A stretch of DNA of 64,000 nucleotides, taken from assembly GCA_934277945.1 (NCBI GenBank), contig CAKQWA010000002.1:1-64000 (forward strand), given 5' to 3'. Position 1 is the stretch's first letter, and each line of letters opens with the position of its first letter. The translations under genes and the position numbers were made by a program. Origin of the DNA: an uncultured Alphaproteobacteria bacterium (lineage in GTDB: Bacteria > Pseudomonadota > Alphaproteobacteria > CAAGCB01 > CAG-977). The notes beneath the pieces were generated by a model that worked only from the letters and a program-made list of their open reading frames with translations, did no database searches and was not told the DNA's origin. Shown here piece after piece: positions 16,156-24,444 of this stretch.

Positions 16156-16164
16156 GGATTTTTT
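16156..16164. repeat. Candidate right attachment core (GGATTTTTT)
   Basis: Same 9-mer and orientation as 4623-4631, positioned just outside the right arm-type repeats. Low complexity limits confidence. Confidence 0.35.
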
Positions 16165-16276
16165 AAGGATTGAACCGACATGGAAAAAAGAGGAATTAAA
16201 TAAATAAAAACAATCGGATAATCCCTGTTTCAAGATATAAAAATATCCTGCCGTTTTTATTCTTTCTGAACATCCG

Positions 16277-16300
16277 CCCGCCTTTTTCGGCGGGTTTTGT
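16277..16300 (+). terminator. Intrinsic terminator
   Basis: CCCGCC (16277-16282) pairs with GGCGGG (16289-16294) across a TTTTTC loop and is followed by TTTTGTTTTT. It lies before the lipoprotein gene with no plus-strand gene ending upstream. It may have terminated a transcript that the element insertion has split, such as the small RNA at 4316. Confidence 0.7.
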
Positions 16301-16329
16301 TTTTAATTTAAACAAGGATTGTTCAGATT

Positions 16330-17046
16330 ATGAAAAAACACTTCTACTTGCTGTTGGCGTGCGCGCTGTTAAACGCGTGCGCTTCCGTCGCGCCGTTTTC
16401 CTACCAAGCCGAGCCGAAACTGCTTAAAAAAGAGGACGTTTCTTTAAAAGTCGTCGTACCGCCGTTTCAAGACACGCGATTAAAAGACAATTCGTTTAGC
16501 GGATTATGCATGACAGGACTGATGATTGTTCCTTTGCTTGTGCCGTATTGCAGTCTTCATGAATTCAATCGACCGGAATTCAACCAATTCGGCGTTCAGC
16601 ACGTCAACGTTCCCGAAGATTTCGCAAAAGTGACCGCGAACGAGTTGGAAAACGCGTCCATTTTCAAATCCGCCGCTTTTTCGTTTAACAAAGAGGACGG
16701 AGATTTGATTTTGGTCGGCACCGTCAAAAAAATGTTTCTTGACGACGTCGGCACATATTACGGTTTAACCGTATACGGCGGCGCCGTACTGGGTTTGCTT
16801 GGCGCGCCGTTGGACTACAACCACCGGTCGTTAGAAATCAAGTACAAACTGATGACTCCGTCTTTGGACGTGTTGTTTGAAAAGGATTACGCCGTCAAGA
16901 AAAATTCCCACGCTGGTCTGTGGACACTCAAAGCGGCGTTTGAATTCGACAATATGTTAAAGCAAATCAATATGGAATTGATTGGCGATTTAAAGGAAAA
17001 TCTAGCCGTCATCAAGCAAAAAACGGCGAAAAAATCTTCCCGATAA
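16330..17046 (+). CDS. Putative outer-membrane lipoprotein, unknown function
   Basis: 238 residues. The N-terminus MKKHFYLLLACALLNACAS has a lysine-rich start, hydrophobic core and lipobox LLNAC with the lipidated Cys near 17, so it should be an exported lipoprotein. The mature part contains a short hydrophobic Gly-rich stretch (YYGLTVYGGAVLGLLGAP) and PFQDTRLKDNSF, but no family was recognised. It is a single gene followed by a terminator shared with recJ. AAGGA lies 10-15 nt before the ATG. It appears to be ordinary chromosomal sequence beyond the mobile element. Confidence 0.75.
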   Translation: MKKHFYLLLACALLNACASVAPFSYQAEPKLLKKEDVSLKVVVPPFQDTRLKDNSFSGLCMTGLMIVPLLVPYCSLHEFNRPEFNQFGVQHVNVPEDFAKVTANELENASIFKSAAFSFNKEDGDLILVGTVKKMFLDDVGTYYGLTVYGGAVLGLLGAPLDYNHRSLEIKYKLMTPSLDVLFEKDYAVKKNSHAGLWTLKAAFEFDNMLKQINMELIGDLKENLAVIKQKTAKKSSR

Positions 17047-17054
17047 CATCAAGA

Positions 17055-17081
17055 AAGCCCTTGTCAAAAGGGCTTTTTTCT
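17055..17081. terminator. Bidirectional terminator between the lipoprotein and recJ
   Basis: AAGCCCTT (17055-17062) pairs with AAGGGCTT (17068-17075) followed by a T run on the plus strand. The minus strand carries A/T-rich sequence beyond the stem, so it may also end the recJ transcript. Confidence 0.8.
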
Positions 17082-18849
17082 ATCTTGCGAAAGCGGCGTC
17101 TTCGATGACGAACTGCGCCTGACCTTTGCCGCTGTACAGGTCTTCGCGCACGCATCCCGTCATGTGCATCAATTCGCCCTTGCTCGCCAGCAATTTCTGT
17201 CCCAAAAGCGTGTCGGCGGCGCGAAACGCGATTGCGCGGATCGTCTGCCCCGACAGGTTTTTCAGCGTGCAGGCGATATTGCCGAATTTCAGCAGTCTGG
17301 CGTACGACACGGCGACGTTCGGCACGGCGAAGCGCGGTTCGGGATTTCCCTCTCCGAACGGTTCAAGGCACGTCATTTTCTCCACGAAATCCGCCGACAC
17401 CGCGCCCAAATCCAAAATGCCGTCCACCCAATAGATGTTGTCGGTCAAATCGTTCGACGACGTGTGCAAGCGCACATATTCGGTCAAAAAGTCCTCGAAT
17501 TCCCGCAAATTTTCGGCTTTCAAAGAAAATCCCGCCGCCATCGCGTGACCGCCGCCGCGTTCCAGAACGCCCCGCTCCACGCCCGCCATGACCGCTTCGC
17601 CGATGTTCAATTTCGACACCGAGCGCGCCGAGCCGTGAATCATGTCCTTGTCGTGCGCCATGACCAGCGCGGGCATATTGTAGCGGTCTTTCAGTTTGCC
17701 CGCGATAATGCCGATAATGCCGGCGTGCCAATCTTTGCCGCACACGAACACAAACGGTTTTGGTTCGTTTTTTTCAACCATTTCAATCGCTTCGACGAAC
17801 GCCTGCGCGCACATATCGCGCCGCATACCGTTCAATTCGTCGAGTTTGTCCGCCAGAGCCTTCGCTTCCGCCGGCGTTTTGGAACTCAACAGCCGATAGC
17901 CCAAATCCGACTTGCCGATGCGCCCCGCCGCGTTCAGACGAGGTCCGAACGAAAAGCCGATATCGTAACTGGTCGGGCTTTTTTTCAGCCCCAGTTTGTC
18001 GCTCAACGCGCAGATGCCGTTGTTCGAGCGCGCGCCGATGTAGTGCAGTCCCGACTTCACAAACAGCCGGTTGACGCCGCGCAGTTTCATCACGTCGCAG
18101 ACCGTGCCCAGAGCGACCAAATCGAGCAATTTGCGGATGTCGGGTTCGGGGCGGTCTTTCGTAAAATATCCCTGTTCGCGCAAAAGTCTGTTCAGCGCGA
18201 CGACCAGCAGAAACACGACGCCCACCGCCGCCATTTCGCGACACGGGCAATCCGCCGGTTCGTCCAAACGTTTCGGATTCACAACCGCGTGCACGTCCGG
18301 CAGGGAAATGTCGGGTTCGTGGTGATCAACCACGACGATATCCGCCGCGTTTTTAAACGGGTCGAACGCTTCAAACGCCGTCGTGCCGCAATCGACCGTC
18401 ACAATCAGCGTCGCGCCGCTTTCGACAAACGCGCCCATCGCCTCTTTCGTCGGACCGTACCCCTCGTCGCGTTCGGGAATACGGACGACGACCTCGTTGC
18501 CGCACACCGTGTTCAGATATTGCGACAACACGCATGAAGACGTTGCGCCGTCGACGTCGTAATCGCCGAAAATGGCGATTTTTTCCTTGTCGGCAATCGC
18601 TTTTGCGATGCGTTCCGCCGCTTTTTGCATATCTTTCAGCGTGTACGGGTCGGGCAGCAGCGTTTTAAACGTCGGATTCAAAAACACGGGCACCTGATCG
18701 GGTTCAAGACCGCGCGAAGCCAGCACGCGCGCGACCGCCAAAGGTAAATCGTTGCGGCGGGCGATGGCGGATACCAAATCCTCCGGCGTTTGCTTTTGCG
18801 CCCAAAAAAGAGAATTCAGCGATTTTTCAACCCCGAACAGCGCGTCCAT
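17080..18849 (-). CDS. recJ: Single-stranded-DNA-specific exonuclease RecJ
   Basis: 589 residues. The DHH-family phosphoesterase motifs are present: FGDYDVDGATS (96-101 for the core), TVDCGT, VVDHHEP (DHH 175-177) and the later SGRSVSK-like GSARSVSKLNIG and GGGHAMAAG of the DHHA1 domain. The enzyme degrades single strands 5' to 3' in recombinational and mismatch repair. It lies 11 bp downstream of hom on the same strand, probably cotranscribed. In many alphaproteobacteria glpX sits between hom and recJ; it is absent here. Confidence 0.96.
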   Translation of the reverse strand: MDALFGVEKSLNSLFWAQKQTPEDLVSAIARRNDLPLAVARVLASRGLEPDQVPVFLNPTFKTLLPDPYTLKDMQKAAERIAKAIADKEKIAIFGDYDVDGATSSCVLSQYLNTVCGNEVVVRIPERDEGYGPTKEAMGAFVESGATLIVTVDCGTTAFEAFDPFKNAADIVVVDHHEPDISLPDVHAVVNPKRLDEPADCPCREMAAVGVVFLLVVALNRLLREQGYFTKDRPEPDIRKLLDLVALGTVCDVMKLRGVNRLFVKSGLHYIGARSNNGICALSDKLGLKKSPTSYDIGFSFGPRLNAAGRIGKSDLGYRLLSSKTPAEAKALADKLDELNGMRRDMCAQAFVEAIEMVEKNEPKPFVFVCGKDWHAGIIGIIAGKLKDRYNMPALVMAHDKDMIHGSARSVSKLNIGEAVMAGVERGVLERGGGHAMAAGFSLKAENLREFEDFLTEYVRLHTSSNDLTDNIYWVDGILDLGAVSADFVEKMTCLEPFGEGNPEPRFAVPNVAVSYARLLKFGNIACTLKNLSGQTIRAIAFRAADTLLGQKLLASKGELMHMTGCVREDLYSGKGQAQFVIEDAAFAR

Positions 18850-18860
18850 AATTCAGTCCC

Positions 18861-20150
18861 TTAAAAGCGTTCGATGCGAATCATGCACGGCTTGCTCAAC
18901 ACGGAATCAAGCAGTTCGATTCTGTCCAGCGCGCTCATGACGGCGGCTTCTTTCGCGGGGTGGAGCGTCATAATCAGCGGCACGCCGTTTTGCGTTTTGC
19001 CGCGCTGAATCATTGATTCGACGGACACGCCCTCTTCGCCCAGCACTTTGGCGATTTCGGCGATCACGCCCGCGCGGTCGCACACGTTGAAGCGCAGATA
19101 ATACTTGCCTTCGCGTTCGGACAGCGGCATGACGGGGACGGGATGAATGTCCTTGAACGGCTTTGTCAACAGCGGCAGACCGCGCCCCATCGCCGCATCG
19201 ACGATGTCGGACACGACGGCGGAAGCGGTCGGCTTTTCGCCCGCGCCCCTGCCGACCAGCATGGCGTGACCGACGTAATTTCCCTCGACGATAACGGCGT
19301 TGAACACGTTGTCCACCGGCGCGATGGAAGACGATTTTTCCACCATGCACGGATACACGTTCAGCGACACGCCCTTGTCGCTCGCCCTGCCGACGCCCAG
19401 CAGTTTGATTCTGTATCCCAATTCTTCGGCATAGGCGATGTCCATCGCATCAATGCGACGGATGCCCTCAACGCTCATTTGCTGCAAATTCATCGGCATC
19501 CCGAACGCCAGACTGCCCAAAATGCACATTTTGTGCGCGGTGTCCAGCCCGTCCACGTCCAGCGACGGATCGGGCTTTTCGGCGTATCCGAGTTCCTGCG
19601 CTTCCGCCAGCACGTCCTCGAAAGAGCGTCCCGTTTCGCGCATCATCGTCAAAATGTAATTGCAAGTGCCGTTCAAAATGCCGTAAATCTCGGTCACGGT
19701 GTTGCCGGCGAAGCCCTCGCGCAACGCCTTGATAATCGGAATGCCGCCCGCGACGGCGGCTTCATAGCCGAAGAAAACGCCCTTTTCCTGCGCCAGCGCG
19801 CCCAATTCGTTGCCGTGATGCGCCAGCATCGCCTTGTTCGCCGTGACGAAGTTTTTGGATTTTTCAAGCGCGGCGCGGCAGAAATCAAGCGCGAAACCGT
19901 CCGCTCCGCCGATCAATTCGACGAAAACGTCGGCGTCCTGCTTTTCCAACATTTCCATCGCGTCTTTATAGTAAACGACGCTCGCGGGCAGATTCAGCGC
20001 GGCGGCGCGCGCTTCGTTAATGTCGGCGACGGCGACCAGTTCAATCTCTCCGTCGCACCGCTGGGCAAGCAATTCCTTTTGTTCAATCAGCAGTTTGGCA
20101 ACGCCCGAACCGACAACGCCCAATCCGGCGACAGCGACTTTAAAACTCAC
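18861..20150 (-). CDS. hom: Homoserine dehydrogenase
   Basis: NAD(P)H-dependent reduction of aspartate semialdehyde to homoserine for threonine and methionine. The Rossmann motif FKVAVAGLGVVGSGV begins at residue 3, the catalytic region contains NYILTMMRETGRSFEDVLAEAQ and GYAEKPDPSLDVDGLD, and an ACT regulatory domain occupies the end (YYLRFNVCDRAGVIAEIAK). The GTG at 20150 is preferred: it gives 429 residues, normal for the family, with AAGGA upstream. The frame extends to 20237 but the extra 29 residues match nothing expected. Confidence 0.95.
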   Translation of the reverse strand: MSFKVAVAGLGVVGSGVAKLLIEQKELLAQRCDGEIELVAVADINEARAAALNLPASVVYYKDAMEMLEKQDADVFVELIGGADGFALDFCRAALEKSKNFVTANKAMLAHHGNELGALAQEKGVFFGYEAAVAGGIPIIKALREGFAGNTVTEIYGILNGTCNYILTMMRETGRSFEDVLAEAQELGYAEKPDPSLDVDGLDTAHKMCILGSLAFGMPMNLQQMSVEGIRRIDAMDIAYAEELGYRIKLLGVGRASDKGVSLNVYPCMVEKSSSIAPVDNVFNAVIVEGNYVGHAMLVGRGAGEKPTASAVVSDIVDAAMGRGLPLLTKPFKDIHPVPVMPLSEREGKYYLRFNVCDRAGVIAEIAKVLGEEGVSVESMIQRGKTQNGVPLIMTLHPAKEAAVMSALDRIELLDSVLSKPCMIRIERF

Positions 20151-20283
20151 GACCTTGATTCCTTTTCTTTCTAAAATTTTACGCAATTCTCTTTTTTCAA
20201 CGCCGCCGATACCGCAAGCGCGACAATCGGCAATCAACGGGAACGGAACGCCCTCCCCTGCGCAACGCGCGGGCGGGAAAAGA

Positions 20284-21231
20284 CTACTTTTCGGGCGCGG
20301 TCAGCACAATCCGTTCCGGCTGTTCGGGAGCAATCAAAACAACCGCAGACGAAGCGTCCGTGTTCGCGGCGTTTTCCCCGACCGTTTCGGGCGCGGTCAG
20401 CACGACCCGCTCCGGTTGCGCCGCCGCAGGCGCGGTCAGCACAATCTGTTCGGGCTGTGCGGATTTGGCGGACTGTGCGGGTTCGGCGACCATCGGCATC
20501 CCCAGCATGAACGCATCCGTCGTTTTGGGTTCAGCCGCCACAACGGGCATCAGCACCGGCGGTGTCGCGGGTGCCGCGGGTGCCGCGGGCACGGCGTCCA
20601 CTTTTTTATCCGTTTTTTTCTTCGCAACAGCGGATGTCGGTGCCGCGGGTGTCGCGGACACAGCGTCCACTTTTTTATCCGTTTTCTTCTTCGCAACAGC
20701 GGATGTCGGTGCCGCGGGCACGGGTGTCGCGGACACAGCGTCCGCTTTTTTATCCGTTTTCTTCTCGGCGACGGAAACGGGCGATGCGCTCGCCGCTTTT
20801 TCGTCCGCCTTTTTCTCCGGCTGCGGCTGTGACGCCACGATGTCGTTCAATATCTTCTGTTCCGCCTGTCTGTTCTGCGGCTTGACTTCCAATCCGCGCA
20901 CAACGCTCACCGACGGTTTCGGCACGGATTCGTCGTATTTCATCGAATCCGCCGGCGCGTTCAAGCCCTTGCGCAAAAAACGCTTTTCCTTTTGCCCGAA
21001 GCGCCCCTGCACGTCGACGGCGTCTTTCGCCGCCTGTTCCGCCGACACGACTTTCGTTTTAAAAATATCCGAAGCGCGCGGTTTCGTTCCCGCCGCCCGC
21101 GCCTCGTCCGCCGTCATGGGCGTCGTATAAGGGCGATCCGGCACGTCGTATTCCGCCAATTCGTCATCGGGATAACCCGCCGCGCACCCCGTCAAAAGCA
21201 GGGCGGCAAGCAAATACGGACTCTTTTTCAT
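20284..21231 (-). CDS. Repeat-rich lipoprotein, unknown function
   Basis: 315 residues with signal peptide and lipobox MKKSPYLLAALLLTGCAAG (Cys16). The first 120 residues are ordinary; the rest is low complexity. Residues about 130-215 contain three Lys/Ala/Pro-rich units built on KKTDKKVDAVSATPAAPTSA. The last 80 residues carry four copies of a QPERIVLTAPE-like decapeptide. Such a long charged stalk suggests an envelope-spanning or peptidoglycan-contacting lipoprotein. No enzymatic domain is visible. It lies downstream of nothing obvious and is followed, after a short gap, by hom on the same strand. Confidence 0.75.
   Translation of the reverse strand: MKKSPYLLAALLLTGCAAGYPDDELAEYDVPDRPYTTPMTADEARAAGTKPRASDIFKTKVVSAEQAAKDAVDVQGRFGQKEKRFLRKGLNAPADSMKYDESVPKPSVSVVRGLEVKPQNRQAEQKILNDIVASQPQPEKKADEKAASASPVSVAEKKTDKKADAVSATPVPAAPTSAVAKKKTDKKVDAVSATPAAPTSAVAKKKTDKKVDAVPAAPAAPATPPVLMPVVAAEPKTTDAFMLGMPMVAEPAQSAKSAQPEQIVLTAPAAAQPERVVLTAPETVGENAANTDASSAVVLIAPEQPERIVLTAPEK
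20570..20785 (-). repeat. In-frame imperfect tandem repeats in the lipoprotein gene
   Basis: The segment TCCACTTTTTTATCCG recurs near 20597 and 20666 and with one change near 20741, giving periods of 69 and 75 bp. Both are multiples of three, so repeat number could vary without frameshift. Units encode the Lys/Asp/Ala/Pro stalk. Confidence 0.85.
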
Positions 21232-21406
21232 CTTCCCACCTTAAAAAACAACCTGTCGCTTCAAATACTACAAGCACTTGCCTTCAAGAGCAAGTTTTTA
21301 TCGCCGCGCGCCCGCAAAAAAGCCGCTTTGCCCGTTTTATAGAAAAAATCGGCTTGCGCGAAATCCCGAACGCCTTTATATCCCTTTTGTTGAAGAAAAT
21401 TCACTG

Positions 21407-21453
21407 GACAAATTAGACAAATTTGTTGACTCCGCAAAAATAATCCGTTATCC
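21407..21453 (+). promoter_or_regulatory. Tandem GACAAA element and promoter of the adenosine deaminase gene
   Basis: GACAAATTAGACAAA at 21407-21421 is a 9-bp-period direct repeat, immediately followed by TTGACT (21426-21431), a 16-bp spacer and TTATCC (21448-21453). The element abuts the -35, a position suited to a regulator. Very similar tandem elements precede the genes at 25042-26094 and 49121-49897. Confidence 0.45.
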
Positions 21454-21502
21454 TGACTTTTAAGAATGGATAAGTGTATGTTTTTAGAGGGATGTGTGTG
21501 AT

Positions 21503-22777
21503 ATGGATAACGAAACGATTAAAAATTTACCGAAAGCAACGCTTCATGAACACGTCGAAGGCACGGTGACGCCCGAATTGGCGGCGAAACTGGCGGCGCG
21601 TCATAACGTGTCCCTGCCCGATTCTTTCATTATGAAAGACGGCGAATACGACCGTCAGGACTTCCCCAACGGACGTTACGCGTATGACGAAAGCGACTTT
21701 TGGGCGTTCATCAACACCTATGACACCGTGGCGGATTTAATGCGCACGCCGCAGGATTACTACGATGTCGTCAAGGATTATCTGGTCAAAAACGCGCAAG
21801 AGGGCGGCGTTTACGCCGAAATGATCGTGTCCCCCGCGCACATGGCGGTCGTCGTGAATCCCGAAACGGGCAAAGGCGAACTGTCCGCCGCGCGCTACAA
21901 GGCGATGATGGGCGCGATCGCCCAAGCCGCCGCCGACGCGAAAGAGGAAACGGGCATTGAAGCGCGTTTCATCGCGACGGGCGTGCGCAATCTGGGCGCG
22001 GAAAACGTCAAGCAGGTCGCCGAACTGGTGCGCGACAATCCGCATCCGCTGGTCACGGGCTTCGGCATCGCCGGCAACGAACGCGAAGGCAAATTCGAGG
22101 ATTTCGCCGAAGCGCTCGACATTGCGAAATCGTGCGGCTTGAAACTGGCTTTGCACGCGGGCGAAATCTGCGGACCGCAGAGCATGAAAGACGCGATTGC
22201 GCAGGGGGCGTCCCGTTTGGGACACGGCGTTTCCGCCGTTCAAGACCCCGAAGTCATGAAGACTTTGGCGGAAAAGAACATCATGGTCGAAGTCTGCCCG
22301 ACGTCGAATCGTATTCTGGTCGGCGAATTGAAAGGCGATTTGGCGAACCACCCCGCGCGCAAACTGTACGACGCGGGCGTGCGCATCTCCCTGAACCCCG
22401 ACGACGCCGGCATTTTCGGCACGAACACGGGCAAGGAACACCGCGTCAGCGAACAGGCGTTCGGTTTTTCCAAAGCGGAAATGCAGGACATCACCCTGTG
22501 CGCGATTGAAAACGCCTTTGTCGACGTTGCGACGAAAAAGCAGTTGAAAGAGAACGTCTACAAAACCATGACGGCGCAGGATCGCGCGGAAATGGCGGAA
22601 TTGGCGGCGAAAGCGCAGAATCCGCAACTGAAAGCGCGTTTGGAACAGCGCGTTGAGGAGAGCGGCAAAGTTGCAAAAAAAATGGAAATCCAAAAGCGCA
22701 AGGAAGCCGCGCGTCACGGTAAAAAAGCCGCGCCGTTTTCCGCCGCGCTGATGCTGAAAGGTCGGCAAGGACGCTGA
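21503..22777 (+). CDS. Adenosine deaminase family protein with basic C-terminal extension
   Basis: 424 residues. Zinc and catalytic motifs of the amidohydrolase fold are intact: LHEHVEG (His15, His17), LALHAGE with the catalytic Glu, LGHGV and LNPDDAG with paired Asp. The family hydrolyses adenosine or related aminopurines. A Lys/Arg/Ala-rich extension follows the barrel (about 365-424) and ends SAALMLKGRQGR, closely resembling the tail of the HAD protein at 25042. The ATG at 21503 is preferred over one at 21494, which lies too near AGAGGG. Monocistronic, with its own promoter and terminator. Substrate could be adenosine, adenine or another aminopurine. Confidence 0.88.
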   Translation: MDNETIKNLPKATLHEHVEGTVTPELAAKLAARHNVSLPDSFIMKDGEYDRQDFPNGRYAYDESDFWAFINTYDTVADLMRTPQDYYDVVKDYLVKNAQEGGVYAEMIVSPAHMAVVVNPETGKGELSAARYKAMMGAIAQAAADAKEETGIEARFIATGVRNLGAENVKQVAELVRDNPHPLVTGFGIAGNEREGKFEDFAEALDIAKSCGLKLALHAGEICGPQSMKDAIAQGASRLGHGVSAVQDPEVMKTLAEKNIMVEVCPTSNRILVGELKGDLANHPARKLYDAGVRISLNPDDAGIFGTNTGKEHRVSEQAFGFSKAEMQDITLCAIENAFVDVATKKQLKENVYKTMTAQDRAEMAELAAKAQNPQLKARLEQRVEESGKVAKKMEIQKRKEAARHGKKAAPFSAALMLKGRQGR

Positions 22778-22794
22778 TTTTCCGGCGGGAATTG

Positions 22795-22826
22795 AAAAAG
22801 CGGGATGAAAATTCCCGCTTTTTTTA
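22795..22826 (+). terminator. Intrinsic terminator after the adenosine deaminase gene
   Basis: GCGGGA (22800-22805) pairs with TCCCGC (22813-22818), extended by A-T pairs, and is followed by a run of T. Confidence 0.88.
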
Positions 22827-23091
22827 TGCTCGAAAGTCGCGTGCCGAAAACAAAGTTCCGCAGGGCTTTTCGCAACGCCGGAACGTCTTTGACGCGCTGG
22901 CGCAAATTCTGTGAAGCAAGCGGCAAACGTGTCAATAAACGACTTGAACAAACCGCCTCACGCGATGCGGAAATACAAACGCCGCCGCCGAAATATCGTG
23001 CAATTTACGCGCAAAAGCGACAAACACGGCGTTTATTCGCGCGCCGGCGATTCGACCGCCGTTTGCCGCCCGACTGCGTTTCCAGCGTTTT
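22827..23091. other. Intergenic region with no recognised gene
   Basis: Open frames on both strands are Arg-rich, lack ribosome sites and resemble no protein. The terminator of the Cys-rich protein gene should lie near 23060-23091 but no clear hairpin was identified. Confidence 0.4.
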
Positions 23092-24444
23092 TTATTGCGC
23101 GGGATTGATGGCGACGCACCCCTTGTAAAAACGGTTCGACCAGTCGATATCCGCGTTTGTGTCCGTCTGACCGAAGCGGCAACACAACAGCGTGCCGTAG
23201 GTGCGGTTGAAATTGACTGATGCGGTCGCGCCGCGCGTCACCGCCGACGACAACTTCCAAGAAGTGTTCGTTTGCGGCACCCACGTCAAAAGTTCCATAT
23301 CCGTCGTTTGCAGACAATAGTCTTTGCCGCTGCAATAGCCTTTCTGCGTATTGCCGGAAACATAGCGCGAGTTTGTGTTTGTGCGGCGGTGCCATGTCAG
23401 GCAGACGTCGGAAGATCCCAAATCGACCGCGCCACTCAACCCGATGCGCCCCAAGTACGTTCCCCACTGGTTTTGCCTTGTTGTCAACGGGAAAGAGGAA
23501 TTCAGACGGTACATCAGCGACGGCGCCATATAAAGTCCGCCGTTGCCGCATCGGGTTGAGCTGACTTTTCCGTACAAGTTCGCCGACGTTTTCAAATAGT
23601 CGTAGGAAAAATCTTCGCCGACGGACATATTCCACAACGACGAGGAATACGCGTAATTACCGACGTGACTGATATCCTCGTCCGTGCCGGTGCCGTATGT
23701 GCCGCCGGTCGCGACGGAACACGCCAAGCACGGTTTGTATTTGTATCCGTCGTTTTTACCGTTGTCCCAATCGGTAGATTTCATCGTCGACGAAATATTC
23801 GGAGTCAGACAGGGAACGATTTTGCCGTTGACGCAGGTGTTCCATTTGTGACTGACAGTCTGGTTGACGCTTAAATCCGTCATATATACTTTGTTTTTTG
23901 ACAAGGACACACCGGACGGATTTTTCCACAATTCGTATTCAAACTGAATACGGTCGTCGACGCCGATGTTGTCTTTGTTCGTCCATGTGGCGCTGCAAGT
24001 GGTTGTCAGACACGCCTTGCCCGCGTCCTTGATTTTCTGCCAGTTGCAAGTGATGCGGCATTCCCAAACGCCGACTTCGTTCAAAACGCAGGAACGCATA
24101 TGCGAATATTTCGTCGAGCAGGACGTATCGCTCGCCCCCGAACATTCCTGATACTTGCACACGCCGCTTTTCGCGTAGGTGTATTTGCCTTTCGCGCACA
24201 CCCAATTTTTGCCGAAGCGGTTGGTGCAGTCGGTGTTTGACTTGCACTCCGACGATATGTCTTTGCACTTCGAATCGTTTAAATTTGCGCCGGCGTATCC
24301 CTCCAAACAATTGGTGGACGTCGTCGTTTCCGACGAATACGATTGCCCCAGTTTGTACGCGGGCGTAATCGACGCGGCATGAGCGACGACGCCCATTCCC
24401 GTTAAAAAGATGCAGATACAGTACGGCAAAAAGATTTTTCGCAT
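23092..24444 (-). CDS. Secreted cysteine-rich protein, unknown function
   Basis: 450 residues. The ATG at 24444 begins a clear Sec signal peptide (MRKIFLPYCICIFLTGMGVV, cleaved after AHAA), so this start is chosen over the frame's extension to 24579. The mature protein has 24 cysteines spread along its length, an even number suggesting multiple disulfides, and many Thr, Ser, Asn and Trp residues. Early spacing (NCLEG, KCKD, ECKS, DCTN, VCAK, VCKY, ECSG) looks like a small disulfide-rich repeat module. No family was recognised; adhesin, binding protein or surface structure are possibilities. It has its own upstream region. Confidence 0.75.
   Translation of the reverse strand: MRKIFLPYCICIFLTGMGVVAHAASITPAYKLGQSYSSETTTSTNCLEGYAGANLNDSKCKDISSECKSNTDCTNRFGKNWVCAKGKYTYAKSGVCKYQECSGASDTSCSTKYSHMRSCVLNEVGVWECRITCNWQKIKDAGKACLTTTCSATWTNKDNIGVDDRIQFEYELWKNPSGVSLSKNKVYMTDLSVNQTVSHKWNTCVNGKIVPCLTPNISSTMKSTDWDNGKNDGYKYKPCLACSVATGGTYGTGTDEDISHVGNYAYSSSLWNMSVGEDFSYDYLKTSANLYGKVSSTRCGNGGLYMAPSLMYRLNSSFPLTTRQNQWGTYLGRIGLSGAVDLGSSDVCLTWHRRTNTNSRYVSGNTQKGYCSGKDYCLQTTDMELLTWVPQTNTSWKLSSAVTRGATASVNFNRTYGTLLCCRFGQTDTNADIDWSNRFYKGCVAINPAQ

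Larger units (their letters stand above)
4623..16164. mobile_element. Integrative mobilizable element carrying defence genes
   Basis: The element is bounded by an integrase at the left end and an AlpA-like excisionase, MobC, relaxase and serine recombinase at the right end. Cargo comprises AbiEi/AbiEii, a SIR2-STAND protein and a restriction-modification operon with Vsr. It separates the rfb operon and small RNA from an ordinary lipoprotein-recJ-hom region. Paired TGTTACCC repeats lie at both ends (4640-4661 and 16134-16153), with a 9-bp GGATTTTTT direct repeat just outside them (4623-4631 and 16156-16164) as possible att cores. No type IV secretion genes are present, so transfer would need a helper element. 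Exact ends are tentative. Confidence 0.8.
15914..16329. other. Right end of the mobile element and junction with the chromosome
   Basis: No gene is seen in 416 bp. The stretch contains the promoter region of the excisionase operon (minus strand), the right TGTTACCC pair (16134-16153), the candidate att core (16156-16164) and a terminator (16277-16300). No tRNA gene was found here or at the left end. Confidence 0.6.

Noticed and set aside
17164..18537. 457-codon open frame opposite recJ
   Set aside because: Shadow of recJ; Arg/His/Gln-rich composition and no motif.
20570..20785. Possible CRISPR-like repeats
   Set aside because: They are in-frame coding repeats with 69 and 75 bp periods inside a lipoprotein gene.
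21737..22951. 404-codon open frame opposite the adenosine deaminase gene
   Set aside because: Shadow frame with Phe/Arg/His-rich composition and no recognisable fold.
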